Shown piece after piece: positions 1-8,357 of a DNA stretch of 64,000 nucleotides (the stretch's first letter is position 1; each line of letters begins with the position of its first letter). The DNA is from WTJH01 sp049889695. Its GTDB lineage: Bacteria; Bacteroidota; Bacteroidia; Flavobacteriales; Flavobacteriaceae. Both the position numbers and the translations under genes were made by a program. A model generated the notes under the pieces. It had not been told where the DNA came from. It worked only from the letters and a program-made list of their open reading frames with translations, and did no database searches. The DNA lies in assembly GCA_049889695.1 (NCBI GenBank), contig JBMHCX010000014.1, positions 8,786 to 72,785 on the forward strand. The letters are read 5' to 3'.

Positions 1-722
1 TCTGCTTTTCGCAAGAGTTCCCCTTGAGAGACCAAGGGCTTTTCGGGTGTATATAAATCAAAATAAGTCAGCAACACCGACTTTTGTTTCGGTGCCTTCT
101 GCAAGCTGTCAAAAACAGGATGAAGAAGTTCCAGATCATTCAAATATGGAGCCTGCAGCTGAACGTAGTTTTCGTATTTAGGGCGGTATTTTTCGTCTAC
201 TTGCTGATAAAGTTCTACCCCTCCTTTTTGAAGTAGTTTTTGAACCCCAGGCATCGGATTTACACGGTCGACTACCTTGGACAAAGCTTTCATACTTAAG
301 GGCCCTTCTTCGAGGGCCGCCACTATGTCTTGTTCGAGGGAACTCAGGGATGCATCTAGCTCAGTAGTGTCCTTTAATGAAACCACGGACTGACTCTCCA
401 AAAGAAAACTCGATGGGAGCGCTCCTTTAATCACCATCCCGAGAGGAGTACAATAATAGGCAGCTATCCATGACCAAAATGTCAGCTGATGGGAACTGAT
501 TAATGGGGGCTCGTCAAATACAAAAACAACCGCTTTTGCCTCATAACGCTGAGGAGGTGTCTGATGGCAGCTTTCCACTATACCCGTGTAGAATTTTTGC
601 TTGCCAAACGGAACAATCAGACGCTGCCCCGGAGCTACAGCAGGCCCTTTCAATTGATATGTAAACGTCTGCGGGAGGTTAAGCGGTAAGATCACGTCCA
701 CATAAAAGTCCGTATTATCCAT
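1..722 (-). CDS. priA: Primosomal protein N' (PriA), N-terminal part, cut by the window edge
   Basis: PriA is the superfamily 2 DNA helicase that reloads the replisome at stalled forks. Only about 240 N-terminal residues are present; the helicase core lies beyond the left edge. The visible part begins M-D-N-T-D-F-Y-V-D-V-I-L-P-L and contains the typical 3'-DNA-end-binding beta domain, with the 'FTYQL', 'PGQRLIVPFG' and 'YTGIV' strands, followed by a helical winged-helix-like stretch. The ATG at 720-722 overlaps the last codons of the next upstream gene (yihY-like, stop at 715-717) by 8 bases, so the two are probably co-transcribed and translationally coupled. The assignment rests on N-terminal similarity only, because no helicase motif is in view. 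Confidence 0.87.
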   Translation of the reverse strand, partial: MDNTDFYVDVILPLNLPQTFTYQLKGPAVAPGQRLIVPFGKQKFYTGIVESCHQTPPQRYEAKAVVFVFDEPPLISSHQLTFWSWIAAYYCTPLGMVIKGALPSSFLLESQSVVSLKDTTELDASLSSLEQDIVAALEEGPLSMKALSKVVDRVNPMPGVQKLLQKGGVELYQQVDEKYRPKYENYVQLQAPYLNDLELLHPVFDSLQKAPKQKSVLLTYFDLYTPEKPLVSQGELLRKA

Positions 723-1647
723 CTGAGTGATCTCGAATTTTTATGTTAGATTTTAAGTGTGTTAACACCGCATTAAGTTCAAAACCAAGCAAAAGAATAT
801 TGGCATTAATCCATATATAAAGTAAAAAAATCAGTAGAGCCCCAATGGAGCCATACAACTGATTGTATTGCGCAAAATTATCGAGGTAAATCCCAAATAA
901 ATAGGTGGTAATGATCAGCAACAAAGTCGTCATGCTCGCGCCTGGTGAAAAAAATCGGGCTTTTTTACCTTCAATCGTCCCAAAGTAATACAGAATTGCA
1001 GAAGAACAGTAGACCATTAGTAAAATAAAGCCAAGCTGCACCCAACGGAAAAGATTTATATTCAGCGGAATGTTTTCGGCTACTCTACTTAAGATATAAT
1101 ACTCGAATAGCACAAAAACAGCAACGGCCATTAGCAAAAGAAAAGCGAGTAAGATAGCCACACAAACAGCATACAGGTATTGCTTAAAAAAATTACGGGA
1201 AAGCTTGACGTGATACGACTCTTCAAAACCCGAAAATACGGCACTCACTCCATTGGCTGTTAGAATAATAGACAATAGCAGTACCGATGATAATAGCCCT
1301 CCACGAGGTTTAGCCTGAATATCCATAAATATGTCTTCAAAAAGAACGTGGGTTTCTCGAGGCAACAAAAGCTCTAAAAACTCCAATAGGATGGCATCGA
1401 AATTGTCGAGCGGTATAAAGGGAATTAAGTTTAAGACAAATAATAAGAAAGGAAATAATGCCATAAAGAAGCTAAAAGAAATACTTCCAGCGCGCGCCGT
1501 TAAAGCGCCTCTTATAATGCCTAATACGTAGAGTTCCAATAGGTCGTAAATGCTAAATCCACCCAGTCCAGGAAATCGGATAGCGTCCAGAAAACTCTTA
1601 GCTTTGTTGCCGATGGATTTAAATGTTGCGATGATTGAAGAATTCAT
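715..1647 (-). CDS. YihY/virulence factor BrkB family inner-membrane protein
   Basis: This 310-residue protein is hydrophobic, with about six membrane segments, and has the family's characteristic start of the membrane domain ('LTARAGSISFSFFMALFP', residues about 48-65) and the 'GSIGALLIFLLYIWINANILLLG' helix near the C terminus (about 266-288). YihY/BrkB proteins are widespread membrane proteins whose biochemical role is unsettled; older RNase BN names for the family are not supported. The length is normal for the short form of the family. It is followed on the same strand by priA with an 8-base overlap. It is divergent from rlmH with only 51 bases between the starts. A minus-strand TATCTTTG at 1653-1660 resembles a -7 box but lies very close to the start codon, which would imply an almost leaderless mRNA. 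Confidence 0.88.
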   Translation of the reverse strand: MNSSIIATFKSIGNKAKSFLDAIRFPGLGGFSIYDLLELYVLGIIRGALTARAGSISFSFFMALFPFLLFVLNLIPFIPLDNFDAILLEFLELLLPRETHVLFEDIFMDIQAKPRGGLLSSVLLLSIILTANGVSAVFSGFEESYHVKLSRNFFKQYLYAVCVAILLAFLLLMAVAVFVLFEYYILSRVAENIPLNINLFRWVQLGFILLMVYCSSAILYYFGTIEGKKARFFSPGASMTTLLLIITTYLFGIYLDNFAQYNQLYGSIGALLIFLLYIWINANILLLGFELNAVLTHLKSNIKIRDHSDG

Positions 1648-1698
1648 TAATTCAAAGATACAAAGCTTTGATCTTGCGTGTAATTGTAATTTTCAGAA

Positions 1699-2172
1699 GT
1701 GGAGATAGTTTTATTAAGTATTGGTAAAATACCCAAGGGCCCCTTAAGCGATAGCTTAGCGATCTATGAAAAGCGATTAGAGCATTTTTGCCGTTTTTCA
1801 CAAGTAATATTACCAGACATAAAAGTTCTGAAAAACAGGAGAGAGAGCGAGCACAAAACTCTTGAAGCCAAAAGTTTTAAGGCTCATTTCAAAAAAGGCG
1901 ATCGGATTGTCCTATTGGATGAAAACGGACGTCAGTCCAGTTCTTTAGGGTTTTCACAACAGCTCCAAAAATGGCTCGAGGCATCTCCCAAACGATTGGT
2001 TTTTGTCGTGGGTGGCCCCTATGGCTTTTGCCCTAGCCTAAAATCAGATTACAAAGAACAGTGGGCACTTTCGTCTATGACCTTCTCGCATCAAATGGTC
2101 CGATTATTCTTCACGGAGCAACTCTATCGCGCCTTTAGTATTCTCCACAAACTCCCCTATCATCATCAATAA
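1699..2172 (+). CDS. rlmH: 23S rRNA (pseudouridine1915-N3)-methyltransferase RlmH
   Basis: RlmH is the SPOUT-family enzyme that methylates pseudouridine 1915 in helix 69 of 23S rRNA on assembled ribosomes, using S-adenosylmethionine. The 157-residue length is normal. The SAM-binding trefoil-knot region is clear: 'VFVVGGPYGF' at about residues 102-111, and the C-terminal signature 'MTFSHQMVRLFFTEQLYRAF...PYHH'. The start is a GTG at 1699 (M-E-I-V-L-L-S-I-G-K), matching where family members begin, and no in-frame ATG fits better upstream. The stop is immediately followed by the rdgB ATG with zero spacing, so the two genes are translationally coupled. Confidence 0.95.
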   Translation: MEIVLLSIGKIPKGPLSDSLAIYEKRLEHFCRFSQVILPDIKVLKNRRESEHKTLEAKSFKAHFKKGDRIVLLDENGRQSSSLGFSQQLQKWLEASPKRLVFVVGGPYGFCPSLKSDYKEQWALSSMTFSHQMVRLFFTEQLYRAFSILHKLPYHHQ

Positions 2173-2760
2173 ATGACTATGGAATTATTATTCGCTTCGC
2201 ACAACCAAAATAAAATAATTGAAATTCAACAGATGCTTCCTGAAAAGATCAAACTCAAAGGTCTAAGCGATTTGGGTTGGGAAACACCTATCCCGGAAAC
2301 GGGCGAAACACTCACTGAAAATGCTTGGATTAAGGCAGACTTTCTATACCAAAAAACGAAAATGGATTGCTTTGCAGACGATACAGGATTGTTGGTTGAA
2401 GCACTGAACGGAGCCCCTGGGGTATACTCGGCTCGTTACGCAGGGCCTGAGAAAAACGCTCAAAAGAACATGCAGAAATTATTGGACGCTCTTCAAGAGC
2501 ACTCTAACAGAAAAGCGAAGTTTGTCACAGCAATCGCCTGCTATTGGCAAGGGGAAAAACATCTATTTACCGGTGAGGTCAAGGGGGAGATTATGCTCCA
2601 AAAATCTGGTGATCAGGGGTTTGGTTACGATCCCATTTTTCAACCCGAGGGCTATTCGATTAGCTTTGCACAAATGGACGCCAAAGAAAAAAACCGTATA
2701 AGTCATCGTGGAATTGCTTTTCAAGCATTTCTGCAATTCATTAACAATAGATTGTCTTAA
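2173..2760 (+). CDS. rdgB: XTP/dITP diphosphatase (RdgB/HAM1 family)
   Basis: This cytosolic pyrophosphatase hydrolyses non-canonical purine triphosphates (dITP, XTP, ITP) to monophosphates and so protects DNA and RNA from deaminated bases. The 195-residue protein has the family motifs: the N-terminal 'SHNQNKIIEI' phosphate-binding strand (about 8-17), 'ETGETLTENA' (about 41-50), the metal and catalytic motif 'FADDTGLLVEALNGAPGVYSARYAG' (about 66-90), 'GFGYDPIF' (about 149-156) and the C-terminal 'KNRISHRGIA'. The first ATG directly follows the rlmH stop; a second in-frame ATG two codons later (M-E-L-L-F-A-S-H-N) is an equally good start. Confidence 0.96.
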   Translation: MTMELLFASHNQNKIIEIQQMLPEKIKLKGLSDLGWETPIPETGETLTENAWIKADFLYQKTKMDCFADDTGLLVEALNGAPGVYSARYAGPEKNAQKNMQKLLDALQEHSNRKAKFVTAIACYWQGEKHLFTGEVKGEIMLQKSGDQGFGYDPIFQPEGYSISFAQMDAKEKNRISHRGIAFQAFLQFINNRLS

Positions 2761-2801
2761 TCGGCCCAGCGCGCAACAAAAAAACTTGTACTTTAGGAGT
2801 C

Positions 2802-3569
2802 ATGAATCGCCTGATCGTTTTTTTACTTTTTTCGGGGTTAATTTTTTCCCAGCAATCACTGTATGGCCAGAATCAATTTCTTAAAGCCAGAGTAGAAAAT
2901 CAGAATACAGACATGCCCATGGGCAATGTTCACGTCTTGAATTTAACCCAAGTGATCGGTACTATCACAGACCAGGAAGGTCGGTTTGAACTACCGGCTG
3001 CTGTAAACGATACGCTATATTTTTCTTACCTAGGATACAAGCCCTTAAAAGTAGCTGTTACACAAGATTTTTTCGATTTTGGTGAAGCCAAGTTTGTCTT
3101 AACAGAACTCGCTTATGCTTTGGAAGAGGTCATTGTTCGTCCATATCAACTGACTGGCTATTTAGATGTAGATGCCAAAACTGCACCAGTGAACCCAGCA
3201 GGTCGCTACAGAATTGCAGGCTTGCCCTCTGCAGGCTATGAGGGGGGGAATCGGAACCGAACGGCCATCAGTAAAGCGCTGGGGGCTTTGTTCAACCCGG
3301 CAGACCTGCTCTACAATTTATTCAGTAAAAACGCCCGACAATTCCGCAAGCTCAAAAAAATGCGGGCTGACGATGAAATCAAAAATCTCCTGTCCGCAAA
3401 GTTCGACCGTGAAGTCCTTGTTCAATTACTGGGAGTAGACCGGGTGAATATTGAAGAGATTCTCCGGAACTGTAGCTATTCAGACGCATTTATTCGAGAA
3501 TCGAATGATTTGCAGATCCTCGAAGCCATCAGTGAGTGCTATGATGAATATCGAATACTAAAACTTTGA
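2802..3569 (+). CDS. Secreted protein with carboxypeptidase-like regulatory domain, function unknown
   Basis: This 255-residue protein starts with a signal peptide (hydrophobic 'LIVFLLFSGLIF' then 'SLYGQ') and continues with a CarboxypepD_reg-like beta-sandwich at about residues 28-100: 'MGNVHVLNLTQVIGTITDQEGRFELPA...DTLYFSYLGYKPLKV'. This fold is common at the N terminus of Bacteroidota outer-membrane receptors, but here no beta-barrel follows. The C-terminal 150 residues are mostly helical and charged and I do not recognise them. It is probably periplasmic or outer-membrane associated. A one-mismatch -7 box (TACTTTAG, 2789-2796) lies just before the ATG. It is followed after one base by the next gene, suggesting an operon. 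I infer no function. Confidence 0.75.
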   Translation: MNRLIVFLLFSGLIFSQQSLYGQNQFLKARVENQNTDMPMGNVHVLNLTQVIGTITDQEGRFELPAAVNDTLYFSYLGYKPLKVAVTQDFFDFGEAKFVLTELAYALEEVIVRPYQLTGYLDVDAKTAPVNPAGRYRIAGLPSAGYEGGNRNRTAISKALGALFNPADLLYNLFSKNARQFRKLKKMRADDEIKNLLSAKFDREVLVQLLGVDRVNIEEILRNCSYSDAFIRESNDLQILEAISECYDEYRILKL

Positions 3570-3570
3570 T

Positions 3571-4098
3571 ATGAGCGAACTCCACGATTATCTGTCCGCG
3601 TTAAACGCCTCTATTGAACATCGACAGACGGGAGCTGAATATTTTCACAATCATCCAGAAAACGTTCCAAAACTCTTTGACTGGGCCACAGCGCCGAACG
3701 CTAAAAGAGTCAATAAAACCTCGGCTTGGATCTTGGAAGTATATGTCTTAAAAGATATTTCTGTTTTCCATACCTATTGGCCTTTACTGTTAGAGCGCCT
3801 GCCGCATATCAAAAATGAAAGTATGCGTCGTCCCCTAAGTAAAATCACCCATATTTATTTGGAGGAATTTTTCGATCGTATTTCAGCGGAGCAAAAATCA
3901 GCCGTTTTAGGCATTTGTTTTGATTGGCTCTTAGAACCTGCTGCTGTAGCAACACTTAATTTTGCTCTTCGCTGTTTATATCTTCTTAAAGACCACGAAG
4001 CATGGGTATGGGAGCAATTACAGGCCATCGTCCAGGAACAATATCCATTGGCCAGTCCGGGCTATAAAGTAGCGGCACGTCAAATCATGAATCATTAA
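3571..4098 (+). CDS. Conserved-looking hypothetical protein, all-helical
   Basis: This 175-residue protein has no signal peptide or membrane segment, so it is probably cytoplasmic. It is rich in amphipathic helices with many Trp and Leu residues, and the helix-pair spacing suggests an ARM/HEAT-like solenoid, but no motif is diagnostic. It begins one base after the stop of the secreted protein upstream and ends 48 bases before purB, in which a separate -7 promoter box lies. The coding call rests on the tight packing, the codon use being like that of its neighbours and the absence of an alternative frame. I do not recognise a function. Confidence 0.7.
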   Translation: MSELHDYLSALNASIEHRQTGAEYFHNHPENVPKLFDWATAPNAKRVNKTSAWILEVYVLKDISVFHTYWPLLLERLPHIKNESMRRPLSKITHIYLEEFFDRISAEQKSAVLGICFDWLLEPAAVATLNFALRCLYLLKDHEAWVWEQLQAIVQEQYPLASPGYKVAARQIMNH

Positions 4099-4118
4099 AA
4101 GTTCTGCTGAACAAGCCT

Positions 4119-4126
4119 TATATTTG
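4119..4126 (+). promoter_or_regulatory. Candidate -7 promoter box for purB
   Basis: TATATTTG matches the Bacteroidota -7 consensus TAnnTTTG exactly and lies 20 bases before the purB ATG, the spacing also seen at several other genes here. No clear -33 TTTG is seen at the usual distance. No purine-repressor-like palindrome was noticed. Confidence 0.45.
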
Positions 4127-4146
4127 TACTCAAATTTGAACAAATT

Positions 4147-5490
4147 ATGCCGCTGAACACCCTATCGGCCATTTCGCCTATCGACGGACGTTATCGAAAA
4201 AAAACCAAAGAATTAAGCCCCTACTTTTCTGAAGAAGCGCTCATTAAGTATCGCGTCCGCGTAGAGATAGAATATTTTATCGCGTTGTGCGAACTCCCAA
4301 TCCCTCAATTATCGGATTTTAATCCGTCTTATTTTGAAGAATTACGAGCCCTTTATCGGCACTTTTCTCAAGAAGATGCCTTTTTGATCAAAGAGATCGA
4401 ACAAACGACCAACCACGATGTAAAAGCGGTAGAATACTTTATCAAAAAAGAATTTGACAAACTTGGTCTAGAGTCTTTTAAAGAGTTTATACATTTTGGT
4501 TTAACCTCACAAGACATCAACAATACGGCTATACCTCTATCTATAAAAGAAGCTGTAGATAATATTTATCTGCCTTTGTTGGAGGACACGATTCAACAAT
4601 TATCAGGTTTAGCCTCAGAATACGGGGACGTTAGTTTATTGGCACGAACACACGGTCAGCCGGCCTCTCCTACTCGCATGGGAAAAGAGTTTTTAGTTTT
4701 TGTTCAGCGTTTACGCAATCAGATAGAGCTCTTGAAGCAAATCCCCCATGCTGCAAAATTTGGCGGAGCAACGGGGAATTTCAATGCGCACCACATTGCT
4801 TACCCTACTGAAAATTGGGAGGCTTTTGGAAAAGATTTCGTCGAAAACAAACTCGGACTTTCCCATTCTTTTCCGACAACTCAGATCGAACACTACGATC
4901 ATTTCGCCGCCCTTTGCGATGCCTTAAAAAGAATCAACACGATTTGGATAGACTTTAGCAGAGATATTTGGACCTATATCTCTATGGACTATTTCAAGCA
5001 AAAAATTAAAGCTGGAGAAATTGGATCCTCTGCCATGCCGCATAAAGTAAATCCGATTGATTTTGAAAATGCCGAAGGTAACCTAGGTATGGCAAATGCT
5101 ATTTTTGAGTTTTTAGCACAAAAGCTGCCTGTTTCGCGTCTCCAGCGAGATCTGACAGATTCGACCGTCTTGAGAAATGTGGGGATCCCTTTCGGGCACA
5201 CCCTGATTGCGTTTAAATCCCTACAAAATGGTTTAGGAAAACTCCTTATCAATACTGAAAAAATAAATGCCGATTTAGAAGACAATTGGAGTGTTGTGGC
5301 AGAAGCCATACAGACTGTACTGCGTCGTGTGGGCTACCCCAACCCTTATGAAGCTCTACTCGAACTGACACGTACACACGAAAAAATGTCTGCAGAAAAG
5401 ATCAGCGCATTTATCGATACATTAGAAGTGGAAGAAGCCGTAAAAGCCGAACTCAAAAAGATCACCCCATTTAATTATACAGGGATTTAA
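4147..5490 (+). CDS. purB: Adenylosuccinate lyase PurB
   Basis: PurB catalyses two fumarate-releasing steps of purine synthesis: SAICAR to AICAR, and adenylosuccinate to AMP. The 447-residue protein begins 'LSAISPIDGRY', has 'TTNHDVKAVEYF' (about 85-96), 'LTSQDINNTA' (about 118-127), 'ARTHGQPASPT' with the catalytic-region His (about 164-174), and the fumarase/aspartase-superfamily signature 'GSSAMPHKVNP' on the flexible catalytic loop near residue 293. The sequence resembles the PurB subtype of E. coli (about 450 residues). Its stop overlaps the stop of the convergent DUF4252-like gene by 4 bases. purL also occurs in this window at 27950, but the two are not in one operon. Confidence 0.97.
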   Translation: MPLNTLSAISPIDGRYRKKTKELSPYFSEEALIKYRVRVEIEYFIALCELPIPQLSDFNPSYFEELRALYRHFSQEDAFLIKEIEQTTNHDVKAVEYFIKKEFDKLGLESFKEFIHFGLTSQDINNTAIPLSIKEAVDNIYLPLLEDTIQQLSGLASEYGDVSLLARTHGQPASPTRMGKEFLVFVQRLRNQIELLKQIPHAAKFGGATGNFNAHHIAYPTENWEAFGKDFVENKLGLSHSFPTTQIEHYDHFAALCDALKRINTIWIDFSRDIWTYISMDYFKQKIKAGEIGSSAMPHKVNPIDFENAEGNLGMANAIFEFLAQKLPVSRLQRDLTDSTVLRNVGIPFGHTLIAFKSLQNGLGKLLINTEKINADLEDNWSVVAEAIQTVLRRVGYPNPYEALLELTRTHEKMSAEKISAFIDTLEVEEAVKAELKKITPFNYTGI

Positions 5491-6059
5491 ATCGCTTGTA
5501 ATTGGACGGTGTTGCGGACCTCAAGGGCATCCATCATAGGCCCTAGCTGGTCTTGTAGATTTTTATTCAATTTTTCACGATCCAATTTGTTGAGTAATAA
5601 CAGTAATGCCTTGGGGTCTAGGTCATCTGCCAATAAGCGAAGAATGACAATGGCATCCTCGGCACCTGTGTACCAAATAATTCCCTCATCGATCGCATCT
5701 ATACGTCCTTCGAAGAGGATACCTCCTCTTCTACTGTCCGACTGTATGGTCATCAATTCCTGATAACGGTCTTGTGCCAAAATAGTCTGCACAGTGGAAA
5801 TCTCTTGCTCTATTTTTTGCGGCTTTTCAGGGTCAGCTCGGTAGAGCAACATATTCATTTTCCCAATACTTTGTAGTGTTTGCTTAGCAGAATCTTCCAA
5901 AGAATCTGAAAAAAAACGCTCCGGCTGAATGGGTAAGTTGAATACCAGGAAATCTACGTCCTCCGTTTTCTCTACATAGTAACGCTGCAGAGATTTTGGG
6001 GACTCACAAGCTGTTGTCAGTAATAAACCAATACACAATAAAAAGTATACCCTTCTCAT
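5487..6059 (-). CDS. DUF4252-like lipoprotein
   Basis: This 190-residue protein has a lipoprotein signal ('LLCIGLLLTTAC', Cys about residue 18) and then a soluble domain with 'MNMLLYRADPEKPQKIEQEISTVQTILAQDRYQELMTIQ', which resembles the DUF4252 family of Bacteroidota exported proteins. It lies 7 bases downstream of a second gene of the same type, so the pair is an operon. The two proteins share the layout 'short exported leader + DUF4252-like domain', but their sequences have diverged. The function of the family is unknown. In many flavobacteria such genes follow an ECF sigma factor, which is absent here. Confidence 0.72.
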   Translation of the reverse strand: MRRVYFLLCIGLLLTTACESPKSLQRYYVEKTEDVDFLVFNLPIQPERFFSDSLEDSAKQTLQSIGKMNMLLYRADPEKPQKIEQEISTVQTILAQDRYQELMTIQSDSRRGGILFEGRIDAIDEGIIWYTGAEDAIVILRLLADDLDPKALLLLLNKLDREKLNKNLQDQLGPMMDALEVRNTVQLQAI

Positions 6060-6066
6060 ATAACGA

Positions 6067-6624
6067 TTATTTTTCGCTGACTTTTTTGAGCTGATCTCCT
6101 CCAGGAAGATCCATTTTTTCCGTTAAGGCAGCGATCTGATCTAAATCGATATTTCCCTCTAAGAGTAAAAGAACCGATTCGATGGTTTTGCCATTTAACT
6201 GGACTTCAGAATTATTCATTGGGATTTTTCCTTTGGAGAACATCAACAATTGTTTCACTTTTTGGGTCTTTTCGTCTTGTTCTGCGTAAAAGGAAACCTC
6301 GGCCTCGTTTTCGCGAATATCCATTAAATTTTCTAAGGATTTATTTTTGGCGGCCTGGTCGACCCATGTCTGCATTTCTTCAGCAATAAATGCATTCCCT
6401 GAAATCAGTACTTTAAAGGTCGTGATACTCGAGACCATCTCAATAAACTCCTGAGCCTCCTCGTCAGCAGAACTTACCGTCATTCGGCCTAAAAGCTGAA
6501 ACATTTTAGGACTTATGGAAACATAGGTAACATCTTCATTATTCTGGTAAGTGTCAAAAATACTTTGTGCTTGAATTGAATTCAATCCAAGGATACTCAA
6601 CAGTAGGACAATCGATTTGCGCAT
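6067..6624 (-). CDS. DUF4252-like exported protein
   Basis: This 185-residue protein has a Sec-type signal peptide ('KSIVLLLSILGLNSIQAQ', cleavage about residue 20). The mature part contains 'YVSISPKMFQLLGRM', 'EAQEFIEMVSSITTFKVLISG' and 'QKVKQLLMFSKGKIPMNNSEVQLNGKTIESVLLLLEGNIDLDQIAALTEKM'; these patterns are typical of DUF4252 proteins. Unlike its downstream partner it has no lipobox, so it is predicted to be periplasmic or secreted. It is the first gene of the two-gene minus-strand operon. I infer no biochemical role. The family assignment comes from pattern recognition, not a database search. Confidence 0.76.
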   Translation of the reverse strand: MRKSIVLLLSILGLNSIQAQSIFDTYQNNEDVTYVSISPKMFQLLGRMTVSSADEEAQEFIEMVSSITTFKVLISGNAFIAEEMQTWVDQAAKNKSLENLMDIRENEAEVSFYAEQDEKTQKVKQLLMFSKGKIPMNNSEVQLNGKTIESVLLLLEGNIDLDQIAALTEKMDLPGGDQLKKVSEK

Positions 6625-6751
6625 GAGATCTTGATTTACAAAATTGTTTCTACCGCAAGGTATAAAACTTTAAACAGAAGAGATGTTAAAGTATTGAGAA
6701 TAGGGAGTTCAAACCTCAGAAACAAAAAAAAATCTTCAATCTAACTCGGAT

Positions 6752-6782
6752 TTTGCACTCTATTTTACATGCGCTAGGTATG
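6752..6782 (+). promoter_or_regulatory. Candidate promoter for the S41 peptidase gene
   Basis: TTTG at 6752-6755 and TAGGTATG at 6775-6782 are separated by exactly 19 bases, which fits the Bacteroidota TTTG-N19-TAnnTTTG layout with one mismatch in the -7 box. It lies 48 bases upstream of the preferred start codon. Confidence 0.45.
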
Positions 6783-6830
6783 TAAATATTCCTTAATTTA
6801 GAGTCTTAAAAATTTTTGAATTTAAGGGTT

Positions 6831-8357
6831 ATGAAAATGAACTACGGTAAAACAAAGCTAAAGCTATGGTCCCTTCTCGGAGGATTTCTTTTTTTAGGTT
6901 TTGTAAACGTTCAATGTAGCAGTGAAGACGATACACCAGAACCAGATATCGTTAATATTGGAGATGATAATACGGATGACGATGATACGGCCATTAGCCT
7001 AGATGGAGAATTACAAATCAGTGATTTTGTTTGGCAGGGGCTCAATCTGTATTACTACTGGCAATCGAATGTCCCAGCTTTAGCGGACAGCCAGTTTAGC
7101 AATCAAACCACTTACGCTAACTATATCAATAACAATCCTGACCCAGATGATTTTTTTGAATCGCTGTTACACGAAGACGATCGATTTAGTTGGATCTCGG
7201 AAGATTACAATGAACTTCAAAACCAGCTATCAGGAATATCTGCAGCCAATGGCGTTGAATTTCAGTTGAGCTATATTCGTTCAGGTTCCGATGATTTAGT
7301 CGGTATCGTTACACACATTTTACCAGATTCTGACGCAGCTTCGAAGAATATCAGTAGGGGTGACGCCTTTATTGGAGTGAATGGACAAACGCTTACCGTG
7401 CAGAATTATCGTTCTTTGCTTTATGGTGAAGACTTGACGTATACGCTAAATCTAGCCGATTTTGTCGGCGGGAATTTTGTGCTGAACGGTACAGATGTTG
7501 CGCTCACCAAAGTGGTAGATTTCCAAAAGAATCCCATTCAAAGCCACAGTGTATTGAATGTCGGTGGGCAACGAATTGGCTATTTGATGTACAACCAATT
7601 TTTGACCAGTTTTGAAGACGAACTCAACGATGTGTTCGCTACTTTCAACTCTGCTGGTTTAGATGCCTTCGTTTTGGACCTTCGTTACAATCCGGGGGGA
7701 TCTGTCTCCAATTGTGCACGACTGGCGAGTATGCTTACTGGACAGTTTAGCGGTGACATTTTTTCGCAGCAAATTTGGAACTCTAAACTCATGGACTATT
7801 GGAACGGCCGCGATCCGGAATCACTCATCAATCGATTTGTGTCTACCCTACAAGACGGTACAGCTCTCAATTCTTTGAATTTAAGCACCATCTATATACT
7901 CACAACCGATCGTAGTGCTTCAGCGAGTGAATTACTGATTAACGGTCTTTCATCCCACATCAATGTTATTCAGGTGGGGGAACAAACAACTGGAAAAAAT
8001 GTAGGGTCGATTACCGTTTACGATTATATCGATAATGAAGGCACTAAAAATCCTGATCACACCTATGCCATGCAGCCCATCGTATTGAAGATTGCTAATA
8101 GTGACGGCTATGCCGACTATGCCGAGGGACTCGTCCCACAAACAGCTGTTCAAGAACGTCTTACCAACTTAGGAATAATTGGAGACCCGAATGAACCTCT
8201 TTTGAGCGCAGCAATTAATCTAATCACGGGACAGCAAGCAAGTAAAGCCGCCACGCTGACCCCTGTTCAATTGGGAGACAAAATATTACCGCCGGAAATT
8301 GCTCGTCAGCAGCGAATGCATCTAGACGGAGCTATGCCCGCAGAGCTCTTAAGGTAA
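6831..8357 (+). CDS. S41 family (tail-specific/CtpA-like) peptidase, lipoprotein
   Basis: This secreted serine peptidase of 508 residues has a signal sequence ending in a Cys followed by an acidic stretch ('CSSEDDTPEPD'), typical of Bacteroidota surface or periplasmic lipoproteins, although Gln at -1 is atypical of a lipobox. A PDZ-like domain covers about residues 130-220 ('GIVTHILPDSDAASKNISRGD', 'FIGVNGQ'). The S41 catalytic domain follows: 'DAFVLDLRYNPGGS', the serine motif 'RSASASELL' (about residue 362) and the presumed general-base Lys in 'QTTGKNVGS'. The ATG at 6831 is preferred over an in-frame TTG at 6816; ATG 6837 is also possible. Natural substrates cannot be deduced. Its 3' end overlaps the convergent TonB receptor gene by 9 bases. 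Confidence 0.9.
   Translation: MKMNYGKTKLKLWSLLGGFLFLGFVNVQCSSEDDTPEPDIVNIGDDNTDDDDTAISLDGELQISDFVWQGLNLYYYWQSNVPALADSQFSNQTTYANYINNNPDPDDFFESLLHEDDRFSWISEDYNELQNQLSGISAANGVEFQLSYIRSGSDDLVGIVTHILPDSDAASKNISRGDAFIGVNGQTLTVQNYRSLLYGEDLTYTLNLADFVGGNFVLNGTDVALTKVVDFQKNPIQSHSVLNVGGQRIGYLMYNQFLTSFEDELNDVFATFNSAGLDAFVLDLRYNPGGSVSNCARLASMLTGQFSGDIFSQQIWNSKLMDYWNGRDPESLINRFVSTLQDGTALNSLNLSTIYILTTDRSASASELLINGLSSHINVIQVGEQTTGKNVGSITVYDYIDNEGTKNPDHTYAMQPIVLKIANSDGYADYAEGLVPQTAVQERLTNLGIIGDPNEPLLSAAINLITGQQASKAATLTPVQLGDKILPPEIARQQRMHLDGAMPAELLR

Noticed and set aside
1653..1660. Minus-strand TATCTTTG as the promoter of the YihY-like gene
   Set aside because: It matches the -7 consensus but leaves only 5 bases to the start codon and lacks a -33 box, so I did not list it as a feature.
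6690..6725. T-loop-like GTTCAAACC suggesting a tRNA
   Set aside because: No matching acceptor stem, D-arm or anticodon arm can be drawn around it.
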